Shown piece by piece: positions 1 to 5,586 of a stretch of 6,387 nucleotides of DNA. The notes under the pieces are model-generated. The model worked only from the letters and a program-made list of their open reading frames with translations, made no database searches and was not told where the DNA came from. Position numbers and translations under genes: made by a program. The stretch is from CAMENZ01 sp041854955 (GTDB taxonomy: Bacteria > Bacillota > Clostridia > Peptostreptococcales > Anaerovoracaceae), in NCBI GenBank assembly GCA_041854955.1, contig JBHADF010000044.1, positions 1-6,387 of the forward strand, read 5' to 3'. The number at the start of each line of letters is the position of its first letter. Positions within the stretch are counted from its first letter, which is position 1.

Positions 1-309
1 ACAAAGATGAGTAAATTCAGACCGCAGACGCCTATAATTGCTGCCACACCTCATCTGAAGACCTTTCATCAGCTGGCTCTCCAGTGGGGCGTGAGACCTT
101 TGCTGGTGGATAACATGAAGGATCCTGAAAAGCTCATAATGAGCTGCATGGAAAAATCCGCGGGAAAAGGTCTTTTGAAGGAAGGAGACAGGGTAGTTAT
201 AAGCGCCGGAGTGCCTATGGATGTGAAGGGAAATACCAACATGATAAGAGTTGAAAGTGTTCCCGCGTTTGATGTAAAAGAGAGAAAGAACTCTTCAAAA
301 AATATTTAG
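1..309 (+). CDS. pyk: pyruvate kinase, C-terminal part (5' end outside window)
   Basis: Pyruvate kinase transfers phosphate from phosphoenolpyruvate to ADP in the last step of glycolysis, in the cytoplasm. Only the last 102 codons are present and the frame is open to base 1. The segment SKFRPQTPIIAATP followed by QLALQWGVRPLLVD is the typical start of the C-terminal alpha/beta domain, where allosteric effectors bind in many pyruvate kinases. The segment GDRVVISAGVPMDVKGNTN is the family's closing beta-hairpin motif. The protein ends about 20 residues later in a short charged tail. It therefore lacks the extra C-terminal PEP-utiliser-like domain found in many Bacillus and some clostridial enzymes. 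The gene stops at TAG 307-309, directly before an A-rich tract and a strong hairpin, so it is the last gene of its transcript. The family call is firm. Nothing can be said about the catalytic barrel, which lies outside the window. Confidence 0.93.
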   Translation, partial: TKMSKFRPQTPIIAATPHLKTFHQLALQWGVRPLLVDNMKDPEKLIMSCMEKSAGKGLLKEGDRVVISAGVPMDVKGNTNMIRVESVPAFDVKERKNSSKNI

Positions 310-310
310 A

Positions 311-374
311 AAAAACAAAAAGAAAAGAGGCCGGATTTTCGGACATCATGGGATGTGACTGAGAACCCGGCCTC
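311..374 (-). terminator. rho-independent terminator of spoVG, probably also ending pyk
   Basis: GAGGCCGG at 327-334 pairs perfectly with CCGGCCTC at 367-374, and A326/T375 adds a pair. Within the loop, ACATC (343-347) pairs with GATGT (352-356), giving a second hairpin nested in the first. Read on the minus strand the stem is followed by a long T-rich run (complement of 311-326), so it is a textbook terminator for spoVG, whose stop codon is about 12 bases before the stem. Read on the plus strand the downstream side (375-390) is only moderately T-rich, but the stem lies just after pyk and probably works in both directions between these convergent genes. Confidence 0.85.
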
Positions 375-386
375 TCGAATATTCTA

Positions 387-647
387 TTATTCTTCGCTAC
401 CCTTTTCGTATTCTGCAAGGATAGCATCTCTGATTTTATTTCTTGTTTCAGAGGTCAGAGGATGTGCAATATCTCTGAAATCACCTTCGCCTATTTTTCT
501 GGAAGGCATGGCTATGAAAAGACCGTTCTGTCCGTCTATAACCTTGATATCATGCACTACAAACTCCTCGTCAAAAGTGATTGAGGCAACTGCCTTAAGT
601 TTTCCTTCTTCTCCAACTCTTCTGATTCTTACATCAGTAATATTCAT
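387..647 (-). CDS. spoVG: septation / regulatory protein SpoVG
   Basis: SpoVG is a small protein that binds DNA and RNA. It affects septation and sporulation in Bacillus and virulence or cell-wall genes in other Gram-positive bacteria. The 86 residues match the family along the whole length: N-terminal ITDVRIRRV, then ASITFDEEFVVHDIKVIDG (about residues 22-40), NGLFIAMPSRK (about 41-51) and FRDIAHPLTSETR (about 57-69), ending in the charged helix that carries the nucleic-acid-binding residues. Length is typical (about 85-100). The start is well supported by AAAGGTGG (655-662) seven bases upstream of ATG. It lies downstream of and co-directional with purR, but the 155-base gap holds a good promoter, so it can be transcribed independently. 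I see no sigma-H type promoter of the kind known for Bacillus subtilis spoVG. The yabJ gene that separates purR and spoVG in B. subtilis is absent. Presence of spoVG does not prove that the organism sporulates. Confidence 0.95.
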   Translation of the reverse strand: MNITDVRIRRVGEEGKLKAVASITFDEEFVVHDIKVIDGQNGLFIAMPSRKIGEGDFRDIAHPLTSETRNKIRDAILAEYEKGSEE

Positions 648-701
648 TGTTTGTCCACCTTTCTCCGAATACCCGTGGTATCCGTATGTAATTCTAAGGG
701 T

Positions 702-730
702 ATGATAACATAAAATGAAAATAAGTACAA
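702..730 (-). promoter_or_regulatory. predicted promoter of spoVG (extended -10)
   Basis: On the minus strand TTGTAC (725-730) is followed by a 17-base spacer and TATCAT (702-707, five of six matches to TATAAT). TGT directly precedes the -10, making an extended -10 element that offsets the poor -35. The predicted transcript start near 695 gives a leader of about 45 bases to the spoVG ATG. This fits a housekeeping sigma-A promoter; it rests on sequence match only. Confidence 0.6.
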
Positions 731-747
731 TATTTTTTTCACTAAGT

Positions 748-778
748 CCTTTCCTCGGTGAAATTTCAACGGAAAAGG
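748..778. repeat. imperfect inverted repeat upstream of the spoVG promoter
   Basis: CCTTTCC (748-754) faces GGAAAAGG (771-778). Between them lies CGGTGAAATTTCAACG (756-771), whose central ten bases TGAAATTTCA are a perfect palindrome. It sits about 18 bases upstream of the spoVG -35 and about 25 bases past the purR stop. No T-run follows on the minus strand, so it does not look like an ordinary terminator for purR. A protein-binding operator or an RNA stem in the purR 3' end are both possible. Confidence 0.45.
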
Positions 779-789
779 TGGCTTTTTAA

Positions 790-801
790 AGGCCGAAGCC
801 T
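790..801 (-). other. small C(UUCG)G hairpin just after the purR stop codon
   Basis: On the minus strand AGGC-TTCG-GCCT forms a four-base-pair stem closed by a C(UUCG)G tetraloop, one of the most stable RNA loops known. It begins one base after the purR TAA (803-805). Only three T residues follow, so it is at best a weak terminator or an mRNA 3'-end stabiliser. Some read-through from purR into spoVG is therefore plausible. Confidence 0.35.
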
Positions 802-802
802 G

Positions 803-1612
803 TTAAAAAATGTTTTCGTTGGGCATCAGCTCTATGGTTTTGTTTTCGTGGGAGATATCTCCTAAAAAGACCACACAACTGTAATTCTCCACTTTCTTTC
901 GCTCCGGCTCCACACTGGCTATGGCTACGCCTGTGCCCACTATGGTTCCGCCGAATTCCTTTATCATTTCAGAAAGGCCTACTATACTGCCGCCACCTCT
1001 CATAAAGTCATCGATGACCAGCACCTTGGCGTTTGGCTCTATGGCCCTCTTGGACATGGACATCTTTTGAAGCCTGTCATTGGAACCGCTGAAGTAGTTT
1101 ATACTTATGGTAGAGCCTTCGGAAATCTTGGCGTCTCTTCTGACCACCACAAGGGGAAGGTTTAAGAAATGAGACACCATAAAGGCCAAAGGTATGCCTT
1201 TTGTTTCTATGGTAGCCACATAATTGGCTCCGCACTCTCTGAATTTCTTTGCGAAGACCAGGGCTATACGCCTAACTATGGAAGGGTCATAGAAAATATC
1301 GGAAGTATAGAGGAAGTTTCCCCCTACCATACGGGAAGGGTCTGAGAGCCTTTGGCAAAATTCCTCCTGCAATTCCCTTATTTTCTCCGGTGTTATATCA
1401 GGCATGAAGCGAACGCCGCCTCTGGCACCGGAAAGGGTTTCCAAAAAACCGAAGCCGGAAAACCTGATGGAAGAATTGGCCACCTGTATGTCCTCACTGA
1501 CGCTGGATTTAGCTGCGCCAAAGAGGTCGCAAAAATATTGGAGAGTAAATATTTTGCTGGGATTTTCCGTCAGGATTTTTATAAGAGTTCCCACTCTTTC
1601 TGTTCTCTTCAT
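803..1612 (-). CDS. purR: purine operon repressor PurR (Gram-positive type)
   Basis: This is the PRPP-sensing regulator of purine biosynthesis and transport genes in Bacillota; it is unrelated to the LacI-family PurR of enterobacteria. Residues 1-74 form the winged helix domain (RTERVGTLIKILTENPSKIF at 3-22, with wing near SGARGGVRF at 61-69). Residues from about 75 form a phosphoribosyltransferase-like domain with IETKGIPLA (135-143), the glycine/serine-rich EGSTISINYFSGS (165-177) and the PRPP loop VLVIDDFMRGGGS (197-209). The two acidic residues of that loop are present, as needed to hold PRPP. The 269-residue length is close to the usual 270-285. ATG is preceded by a perfect AAGGAGG (complement of 1617-1623), four bases away. 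It is divergent from murC and upstream of spoVG. In B. subtilis PRPP lowers DNA binding by PurR; I infer the same here. I see no convincing paired PurBox in its own promoter, so autoregulation is not supported by sequence. Confidence 0.95.
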   Translation of the reverse strand: MKRTERVGTLIKILTENPSKIFTLQYFCDLFGAAKSSVSEDIQVANSSIRFSGFGFLETLSGARGGVRFMPDITPEKIRELQEEFCQRLSDPSRMVGGNFLYTSDIFYDPSIVRRIALVFAKKFRECGANYVATIETKGIPLAFMVSHFLNLPLVVVRRDAKISEGSTISINYFSGSNDRLQKMSMSKRAIEPNAKVLVIDDFMRGGGSIVGLSEMIKEFGGTIVGTGVAIASVEPERKKVENYSCVVFLGDISHENKTIELMPNENIF

Positions 1613-1660
1613 AAAGCCTCCTTGAAATATGCATCTTACAACTCTTTGAATATATTATAG

Positions 1661-1689
1661 AATATATATTTTTTTTAATTTTTTGTCAA
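1661..1689 (-). promoter_or_regulatory. predicted promoter of purR
   Basis: On the minus strand a perfect TTGACA (1684-1689) is followed by a 17-base spacer made almost only of A and T, then TATATT (1661-1666, five of six). A perfect TATAAT lies at 1654-1659, but its distance of 24 from the TTGACA is too long for that pairing. The transcript would start near 1654, leaving a leader of about 40 bases. Both elements and the spacing fit a strong sigma-A promoter. Confidence 0.7.
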
Positions 1690-1693
1690 ATGG

Positions 1694-1723
1694 TCTGCAC
1701 ATTTCGGGATTTTATGATATACT
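1694..1723 (+). promoter_or_regulatory. predicted promoter of murC (extended -10)
   Basis: TATACT (1718-1723, five of six) is preceded by TGA at 1715-1717, forming an extended -10. The best -35 candidate with about 18 bases of spacing is TCTGCA (1694-1699), which is poor. The start near 1730 leaves a leader of about 25 bases containing the murC ribosome binding site. This also argues against murC starts further upstream (for example ATG 1690), which would lie before the promoter core. Confidence 0.55.
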
Positions 1724-1755
1724 ATATGCGATTAAAAGATATGGAGGCAATCTTG

Positions 1756-3132
1756 ATGATTGATTTACAGAAATATAAGAACATACACTGCATAGGAATA
1801 GGAGGGGTAGGTCTTTCCGCCATTGCAGAAATTTTGATGTCCAGAGGTTGTAATGTGTCCGGCTCCGACATGAAGGAATCGGATATAACCTCATCTCTTG
1901 CGAAAAAAGGTGCCAGGATATACATAGGTCACAGAGCGGAAAATGTGGATAATGCGGACGTTTTGGTCTACTCTGCCGCCGTGGCTCAGGACAATCCGGA
2001 AATCGTAAGAGCTACGGAAAGGGGAATCCCTATTCTTTCCAGAGCGGAAATGCTGGGCATGCTCATGGACGAATACAAGAACAGTATCGCCATATCGGGA
2101 ACTCACGGCAAGACAACTACCACCTCTATGGTTTCTTTGATTTTAGACAGAGCCGGCGTAGAGCCTACCATACTTGTGGGAGGAAATCTCAGCGAAATAG
2201 GCGGAAACTGCAAAATAGGGCAGGGAGAATTCTTTGTCACGGAAGCCTGCGAATATATGGACAGCTTCCTCAGCCTCAGACCTAAAATGGAGGTAATTCT
2301 GAATATCGACTCGGACCACTTGGACTATTTCAAGGATATAAACCAGATAGTTAAATCCTTTGATACCTTTGCTCATCTGGTGCCGGAGACGGGAACCATC
2401 GTAGCATATGACTCCAATGCATTTGTAAATCAAGTCGTAAATCAACTTCAAAATGTCATAACCTTCGGCTTAAACGAAAACAGCGATTACTATGCTGTGG
2501 ATATAAGCTTTAATGAAAACGGTATGCCGGCCTTTACGGTTTTGAAAAAGGGCGAAGAGCTTGCCCGTGTGCAGCTGTCGGTGCCGGGAGAACATAACAT
2601 TATAAACGCCATGGCAGCCTTTGCTTGCACCCATGTTTTGGGAGTGGATGCAGAGGTTATAAAGGAGACCTTGGAGAAATTCAGAGGAACCCAGAGAAGA
2701 TTTGATATTTTGGGAACCACGGCCAAGGGAGCTAAGGTAGTAGATGACTATGCACACCACCCCACGGAGATAAAGGCTACTTTGTCAGCCTGTCAAAATG
2801 TACCTCACAACAAGCTGTGGTGCATTTTCCAACCCCATACCTACACAAGAACGAGAGCCCTTTTCGATGATTTTGCAGAGGCCTTTGAAAAGACGGATAT
2901 TTTAATCCTTACGGAGATATATGCGGCCAGAGAGAAGAATATCTACAAGATTTCATCTTCCCAGTTGGCAGAGAAAATAAAGGAAGACTGTCCCGATAAG
3001 CAGGTCATGTTTATGGAGGACTTCCAGGCCATAGCACGCTATGTAAACAGCAATGCGGAATCCGGCGATATGGTGGTGACCATGGGGGCCGGAGACGTGT
3101 ACAAGGTAGGAGAGGAAATATTGGCCCTTTAG
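1756..3132 (+). CDS. murC: UDP-N-acetylmuramate--L-alanine ligase
   Basis: MurC joins L-alanine to UDP-MurNAc using ATP, the first amino-acid step of peptidoglycan precursor synthesis in the cytoplasm. The 458 residues show the three Mur ligase domains: an N-terminal Rossmann-like UDP-binding domain with HCIGIGGVGLSAIAE (11-25); a central ATPase domain with P-loop SGTHGKTTTT (114-123), EACEYMDSFLSL (163-174) and NIDSDHLDYF (183-192); and a C-terminal domain with RRFD (314-317), DDYAHHPTEI (330-339), FQPHTYTRTR (358-367) and TMGAGDVY (442-449). The EACEY form of the central motif is the Bacillota version. ATG 1756 is chosen because GGAGG (1743-1747) lies eight bases upstream and the protein then starts like other MurC proteins. 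The frame is open further up (ATG 1741 overlaps that Shine-Dalgarno; ATG 1690 precedes the -10). It is the first gene of the rightward cluster, and it is divergent from purR. Confidence 0.97.
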   Translation: MIDLQKYKNIHCIGIGGVGLSAIAEILMSRGCNVSGSDMKESDITSSLAKKGARIYIGHRAENVDNADVLVYSAAVAQDNPEIVRATERGIPILSRAEMLGMLMDEYKNSIAISGTHGKTTTTSMVSLILDRAGVEPTILVGGNLSEIGGNCKIGQGEFFVTEACEYMDSFLSLRPKMEVILNIDSDHLDYFKDINQIVKSFDTFAHLVPETGTIVAYDSNAFVNQVVNQLQNVITFGLNENSDYYAVDISFNENGMPAFTVLKKGEELARVQLSVPGEHNIINAMAAFACTHVLGVDAEVIKETLEKFRGTQRRFDILGTTAKGAKVVDDYAHHPTEIKATLSACQNVPHNKLWCIFQPHTYTRTRALFDDFAEAFEKTDILILTEIYAAREKNIYKISSSQLAEKIKEDCPDKQVMFMEDFQAIARYVNSNAESGDMVVTMGAGDVYKVGEEILAL

Positions 3133-3177
3133 CCCATGGTGGGAGCAAACCGAACAGCAAATTCCATTGGGGCAGAT

Positions 3178-3183
3178 AGGAGG
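3178..3183 (+). promoter_or_regulatory. Shine-Dalgarno AGGAGG that decides the glmU-like start
   Basis: The AGGAGG here is 10 bases before TTG 3194, but 16 before ATG 3200 and downstream of the in-frame TTG 3167. It therefore rules out 3167 and favours TTG 3194. A weaker AAGG at 3188-3191 lies eight bases from ATG 3200, so the two candidate starts, differing by two codons, cannot be separated with certainty. Confidence 0.6.
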
Positions 3184-3193
3184 ATATAAGGCT

Positions 3194-3883
3194 TTGGATA
3201 TGAATCTTGATAAGAACCGGAGACTTAAATATATTGCAAAATTAGCCGAGAGCGGGGTAAAGTTTACAGACCCGGAGACGGCATATATAGACGAAGGGGT
3301 GAAAATCGGACAGGGAACCTTAATCGGACCCTGTGTCACCATAACCGGTAAAAGCGTCATTGGAGAAGACTGCTCCATAGACCAAAACTGCCGTATAGAG
3401 GACAGCCTCATCGGTGATGAATGCAGAGTGATGAGCTCCTATGTTCTTGAATCTTCCGTAGGAAAGGGAACCTCCGTAGGACCCTTTGCATACATAAGAC
3501 CGGGAACCAAGGTGGGCGAAAATTGCCGAATAGGAGACTTTGTAGAGGTTAAGAACTCTGTAATAGGAGACGGCACAAAGGCGGCACATCTGACATATAT
3601 CGGGGATGCTGATTTAGGCAAGGGCATCAACCTGGGATGCGGAGTTGTTTTCGTCAACTACGACGGCAGCGGAAAATACAGGGCGGCCATAGAAGACAAT
3701 GCCTTCATAGGTTGCAACAGCAATATTGTATCACCTGTAAAGGTGGGAGAGGGAGCCTATATAGCAGCAGGCTCCACGGTAACAGAGGATATAAAGCCGG
3801 ATGCTTTATATATAGCCCGTGCTCGTGGGACTCAAAAGGAAAATTGGGTGGCCAAGCGGGGCATATGGAAAAATAACAAATAA
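3194..3883 (+). CDS. glmU: glucosamine-1-phosphate N-acetyltransferase; GlmU C-terminal domain only
   Basis: Full-length GlmU (about 450-460 residues) acetylates glucosamine-1-phosphate with its C-terminal left-handed beta-helix and then makes UDP-GlcNAc with its N-terminal uridylyltransferase domain. This protein has about 229 residues and only the second half: a short helical linker (RRLKYIAKLAESGV, 9-22), then hexapeptide repeats such as VKIGQG, SVIGED and SLIGDE, to the typical C-terminal segment RGTQKENW (211-218). Counterparts of E. coli acetyltransferase residues are visible by alignment from memory: Arg102 (AYIRPG), Lys120 (FVEVKN), His132 and Tyr135 (AAHLTYIGDA), Asn146, Asn155-Tyr156 (VNYDG), Lys161 and Arg209. 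The enzyme should therefore acetylate. There is no room for the missing domain: murC ends 61 bases upstream, and that gap shows no GlmU-like remnant. A good Shine-Dalgarno argues for a genuine gene, not a decayed fragment. UDP-GlcNAc made through it would feed the pathway of the adjacent MurC. The uridylyltransferase must be encoded elsewhere. Start may be TTG 3194 or ATG 3200. Confidence 0.88.
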   Translation: MDMNLDKNRRLKYIAKLAESGVKFTDPETAYIDEGVKIGQGTLIGPCVTITGKSVIGEDCSIDQNCRIEDSLIGDECRVMSSYVLESSVGKGTSVGPFAYIRPGTKVGENCRIGDFVEVKNSVIGDGTKAAHLTYIGDADLGKGINLGCGVVFVNYDGSGKYRAAIEDNAFIGCNSNIVSPVKVGEGAYIAAGSTVTEDIKPDALYIARARGTQKENWVAKRGIWKNNK

Positions 3884-3917
3884 CTAATAAAAAAGTCTCT
3901 AAGGTGAGAGAGGAAAG

Positions 3918-3926
3918 ATGAGGTAA
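3918..3926 (+). other. possible start-stop minigene ATG-AGG-TAA before prs
   Basis: ATG (3918-3920), AGG and TAA (3924-3926) follow a plausible Shine-Dalgarno AGAGG (3909-3913) by four bases. The minigene overlaps the prs ribosome binding site GAGG (3920-3923), and its stop is four bases before the prs TTG start. A small hairpin, TCTCT (3896-3900) with AGAGA (3907-3911), lies just before it. It could gate prs translation, but a three-codon match arises easily by chance. Confidence 0.25.
3920..3923 (+). promoter_or_regulatory. Shine-Dalgarno supporting the TTG start of prs
   Basis: GAGG lies seven bases upstream of TTG 3931. An in-frame TGA at 3919-3921 closes the frame directly upstream, and the next in-frame ATG is at codon 28, inside conserved sequence. 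TTG 3931 is therefore the only workable start. Confidence 0.7.
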
Positions 3927-3930
3927 GAAA

Positions 3931-4890
3931 TTGAGAAGCGGAGTATTTGCTGATTACAAAATTTTTGCAGGCAATTCACACATCGAATTGGCGGAGGAAA
4001 TCGCCGAGATTATGGGAAAACCCTTGGGAAAGGCTACGGTCAACACCTTCAGCGACGGAGAGATTTCCGTAAACATTTGGGAAACCGTAAGAGGCTTGGA
4101 TGTATATATCGTTCAGTCAACCTGTAACCCTGTGAACAACAATCTTATGGAACTGCTCATAATGATAGATGCCATGAAGAGGGCTTCCGCGGGAAGAATC
4201 AATGCCATAATTCCCTATTACGGATATGCGCGCCAAGACAGAAAAGCTAAGGCAAGAGACCCTATCACTTCCAAGCTGGTTGCAGACCTCATCGTAGCAG
4301 CGGGAGCAGACAGAGTCCTGACCATGGACTTACATGCAAATCAGATCCAAGGCTACTTCGACATTCCCGTAGATCACCTTTTGGGAATGCCTATTTTAGC
4401 CAACTATTTTAAAGAGAAAAACTTAGATGATCTCTGCGTCGTTTCTCCTGACCACGGTTCTGTGGGAAGAGCAAGAAATTTGGCAGAGTTCCTTAACTGC
4501 CCCATCGCCATCATAGACAAGCGTAGACCTGAACCTAACAAGTCTGAAATAATGAACATCATAGGAAACATAGAGGGCAAAAACTGTATCATTATAGATG
4601 ATATTATCGACACGGCGGGAACCATCTGCAATGCAGCCAAGGCTATAAAGGATTTAGGCGCAAAATCCGTCTATGCGGGAGCTACTCACGCAGTCCTTTC
4701 CGGTCCGGCCCTTGAGAGAATAGAAGATTCCGTCTTTGAGGAAATGGTGCTTCTCAATACCATACCTCTCCCTGCGGAAAAGAGACTGCCCAGAATGACC
4801 TTCCTTTCCGTGGCACCTCTCTTTGCTGAAGCCATGACGAGAGTATTCTCCAACGGCTCCGTAAGCGCACTTTTCGACAAGAAAGAATAA
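3931..4890 (+). CDS. prs: ribose-phosphate pyrophosphokinase (PRPP synthetase)
   Basis: Prs transfers pyrophosphate from ATP to ribose-5-phosphate, making PRPP for purine, pyrimidine, NAD, histidine and tryptophan synthesis. The 319 residues have the class I length and motifs: FSDGEISVNI (40-49), ELLIMIDAMKRASA (74-87), the catalytic flexible loop YYGYARQDRK (96-105), the signature MDLHANQIQGYFDIP (132-146) with metal-binding His135, SPDHGSVGRAR (172-182), and the ribose-5-phosphate loop IIDDIIDTAGTI (221-232). All look intact. Translation begins at TTG, the only usable start because an in-frame TGA lies at 3919-3921; a weak start and a modest GAGG suggest limited translation. It follows the glmU-like gene by 47 bases with no promoter or terminator that I can see, and precedes pth by 14. 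The ctc/L25 gene found between prs and pth in B. subtilis is absent. Its product PRPP is the effector of PurR, encoded divergently upstream. Confidence 0.97.
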   Translation: MRSGVFADYKIFAGNSHIELAEEIAEIMGKPLGKATVNTFSDGEISVNIWETVRGLDVYIVQSTCNPVNNNLMELLIMIDAMKRASAGRINAIIPYYGYARQDRKAKARDPITSKLVADLIVAAGADRVLTMDLHANQIQGYFDIPVDHLLGMPILANYFKEKNLDDLCVVSPDHGSVGRARNLAEFLNCPIAIIDKRRPEPNKSEIMNIIGNIEGKNCIIIDDIIDTAGTICNAAKAIKDLGAKSVYAGATHAVLSGPALERIEDSVFEEMVLLNTIPLPAEKRLPRMTFLSVAPLFAEAMTRVFSNGSVSALFDKKE

Positions 4891-4904
4891 GGAAAACATA
4901 GCAC

Positions 4905-5519
4905 ATGTACATAATAGTAGGTCTGGGTAATCCCGGAAGAAAATACGAGAATACTCGTCATAATATGGGATTCATAGCCATCGACCTGCTGGCGGAAGAG
5001 CACGGCATAAAGGTGGACAAGATCAAGTTTAAATCCTTGGTGGGAGAAGGCAGAATAGCCGGACAGAAAGTGCTTCTCGTGAAGCCGCAAACCTTTATGA
5101 ACCTTTCGGGACAGGCTGTACGGGAGGTAATGAACTTCTACAAGGAGGACATTGAAAATCTCATAGTTATATATGACGACTTTGATATTCCCACCGGAAC
5201 CTTCCGCATCAGGAAAAAAGGCAGTGCCGGAACCCACAACGGAATGAGGAACATTATCTACCTTTTGCAGGACGATAATTTCCCCAGAATCAGAGTGGGA
5301 ATCGGAAATGACAATAAGGGTGATATCGTTGATTTTGTAATCGGCGGTATAACAAAATCCGAAAAGGAGCCCTTGGAGGATGCCTTGATAAAAACTGCCA
5401 AGGCTGCGGCCTGCATAGTGGAAAAGGGTGTTGACAAGGCTATGAACGAATACAATGTTCGCCCTGAAAAGCCTAAGCCTGTCAAGGCGGAGGCGGCAAA
5501 AGAAAAAGAAGATAAATAA
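4905..5519 (+). CDS. pth: peptidyl-tRNA hydrolase
   Basis: Pth cleaves the ester bond of peptidyl-tRNAs that drop off ribosomes, releasing tRNA for reuse; it is cytoplasmic and normally essential. The bacterial Pth fold is clear: VGLGNPGRKYENTRHNMGF (5-23) with catalytic His19 and Asn9, PQTFMNLSG (61-69) with Asn66, YDDFDIPTG (90-98) with Asp91 as the partner of the catalytic histidine, and GTHNGMRNI (109-117) with Asn112. At 204 residues it is somewhat longer than the usual 185-195. The excess is a C-terminal tail of about 20 residues (185-204) rich in Lys, Glu, Ala and Pro, probably unstructured. ATG 4905 is preceded by AAGGA (4889-4893) eleven bases upstream, overlapping the prs stop codon, which suggests coupled translation with prs. 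A weak hairpin follows before mfd. Confidence 0.97.
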   Translation: MYIIVGLGNPGRKYENTRHNMGFIAIDLLAEEHGIKVDKIKFKSLVGEGRIAGQKVLLVKPQTFMNLSGQAVREVMNFYKEDIENLIVIYDDFDIPTGTFRIRKKGSAGTHNGMRNIIYLLQDDNFPRIRVGIGNDNKGDIVDFVIGGITKSEKEPLEDALIKTAKAAACIVEKGVDKAMNEYNVRPEKPKPVKAEAAKEKEDK

Positions 5520-5533
5520 ACATACAGTAAATA

Positions 5534-5559
5534 GGTGTCTAAGGCTTAGGCACCATTTT
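5534..5559 (+). terminator. weak terminator or attenuator between pth and mfd
   Basis: GGTGTCTA (5534-5541) pairs with TAGGCACC (5547-5554) using one G-T pair, with a five-base loop; the loop ends could pair further. It is followed only by ATTTT (5555-5559), a short T-run. I see no clear promoter for mfd in the 67-base gap, so partial termination with read-through into mfd is the likely outcome. Confidence 0.5.
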
Positions 5560-5586
5560 ACATAGAGAAGATATTTTGGTGAAAGC

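Noticed and set aside
310..386. Attachment site or mobile-element end at the pyk-spoVG junction
   Set aside because: The dyad is fully explained as a terminator with a T-run on the spoVG side; there is no integrase, direct repeat or shift in composition nearby.
664..760. Sigma-H promoter for spoVG, as in B. subtilis
   Set aside because: An AGGA-like element exists near 745-755, but no GAAT-type -10 lies at the right distance.
1690..1755. Upstream in-frame starts for murC (ATG 1690, 1714, 1726, 1741)
   Set aside because: The predicted -10 at 1718-1723 and the GGAGG at 1743-1747 both point to ATG 1756; the extra residues do not resemble a MurC N-terminus.
1624..1755. PurBox pair in the purR-murC divergent region
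   Set aside because: No CCGAAC or GTTCGG core occurs in this gap.
3167..3193. TTG 3167 as start of the glmU-like gene
   Set aside because: The only strong Shine-Dalgarno (3178-3183) lies downstream of it.
2953..3411. 152-codon minus-strand open frame over the murC/glmU junction
   Set aside because: It is antisense to conserved coding sequence on both sides, with no recognisable domain and no translation signals.
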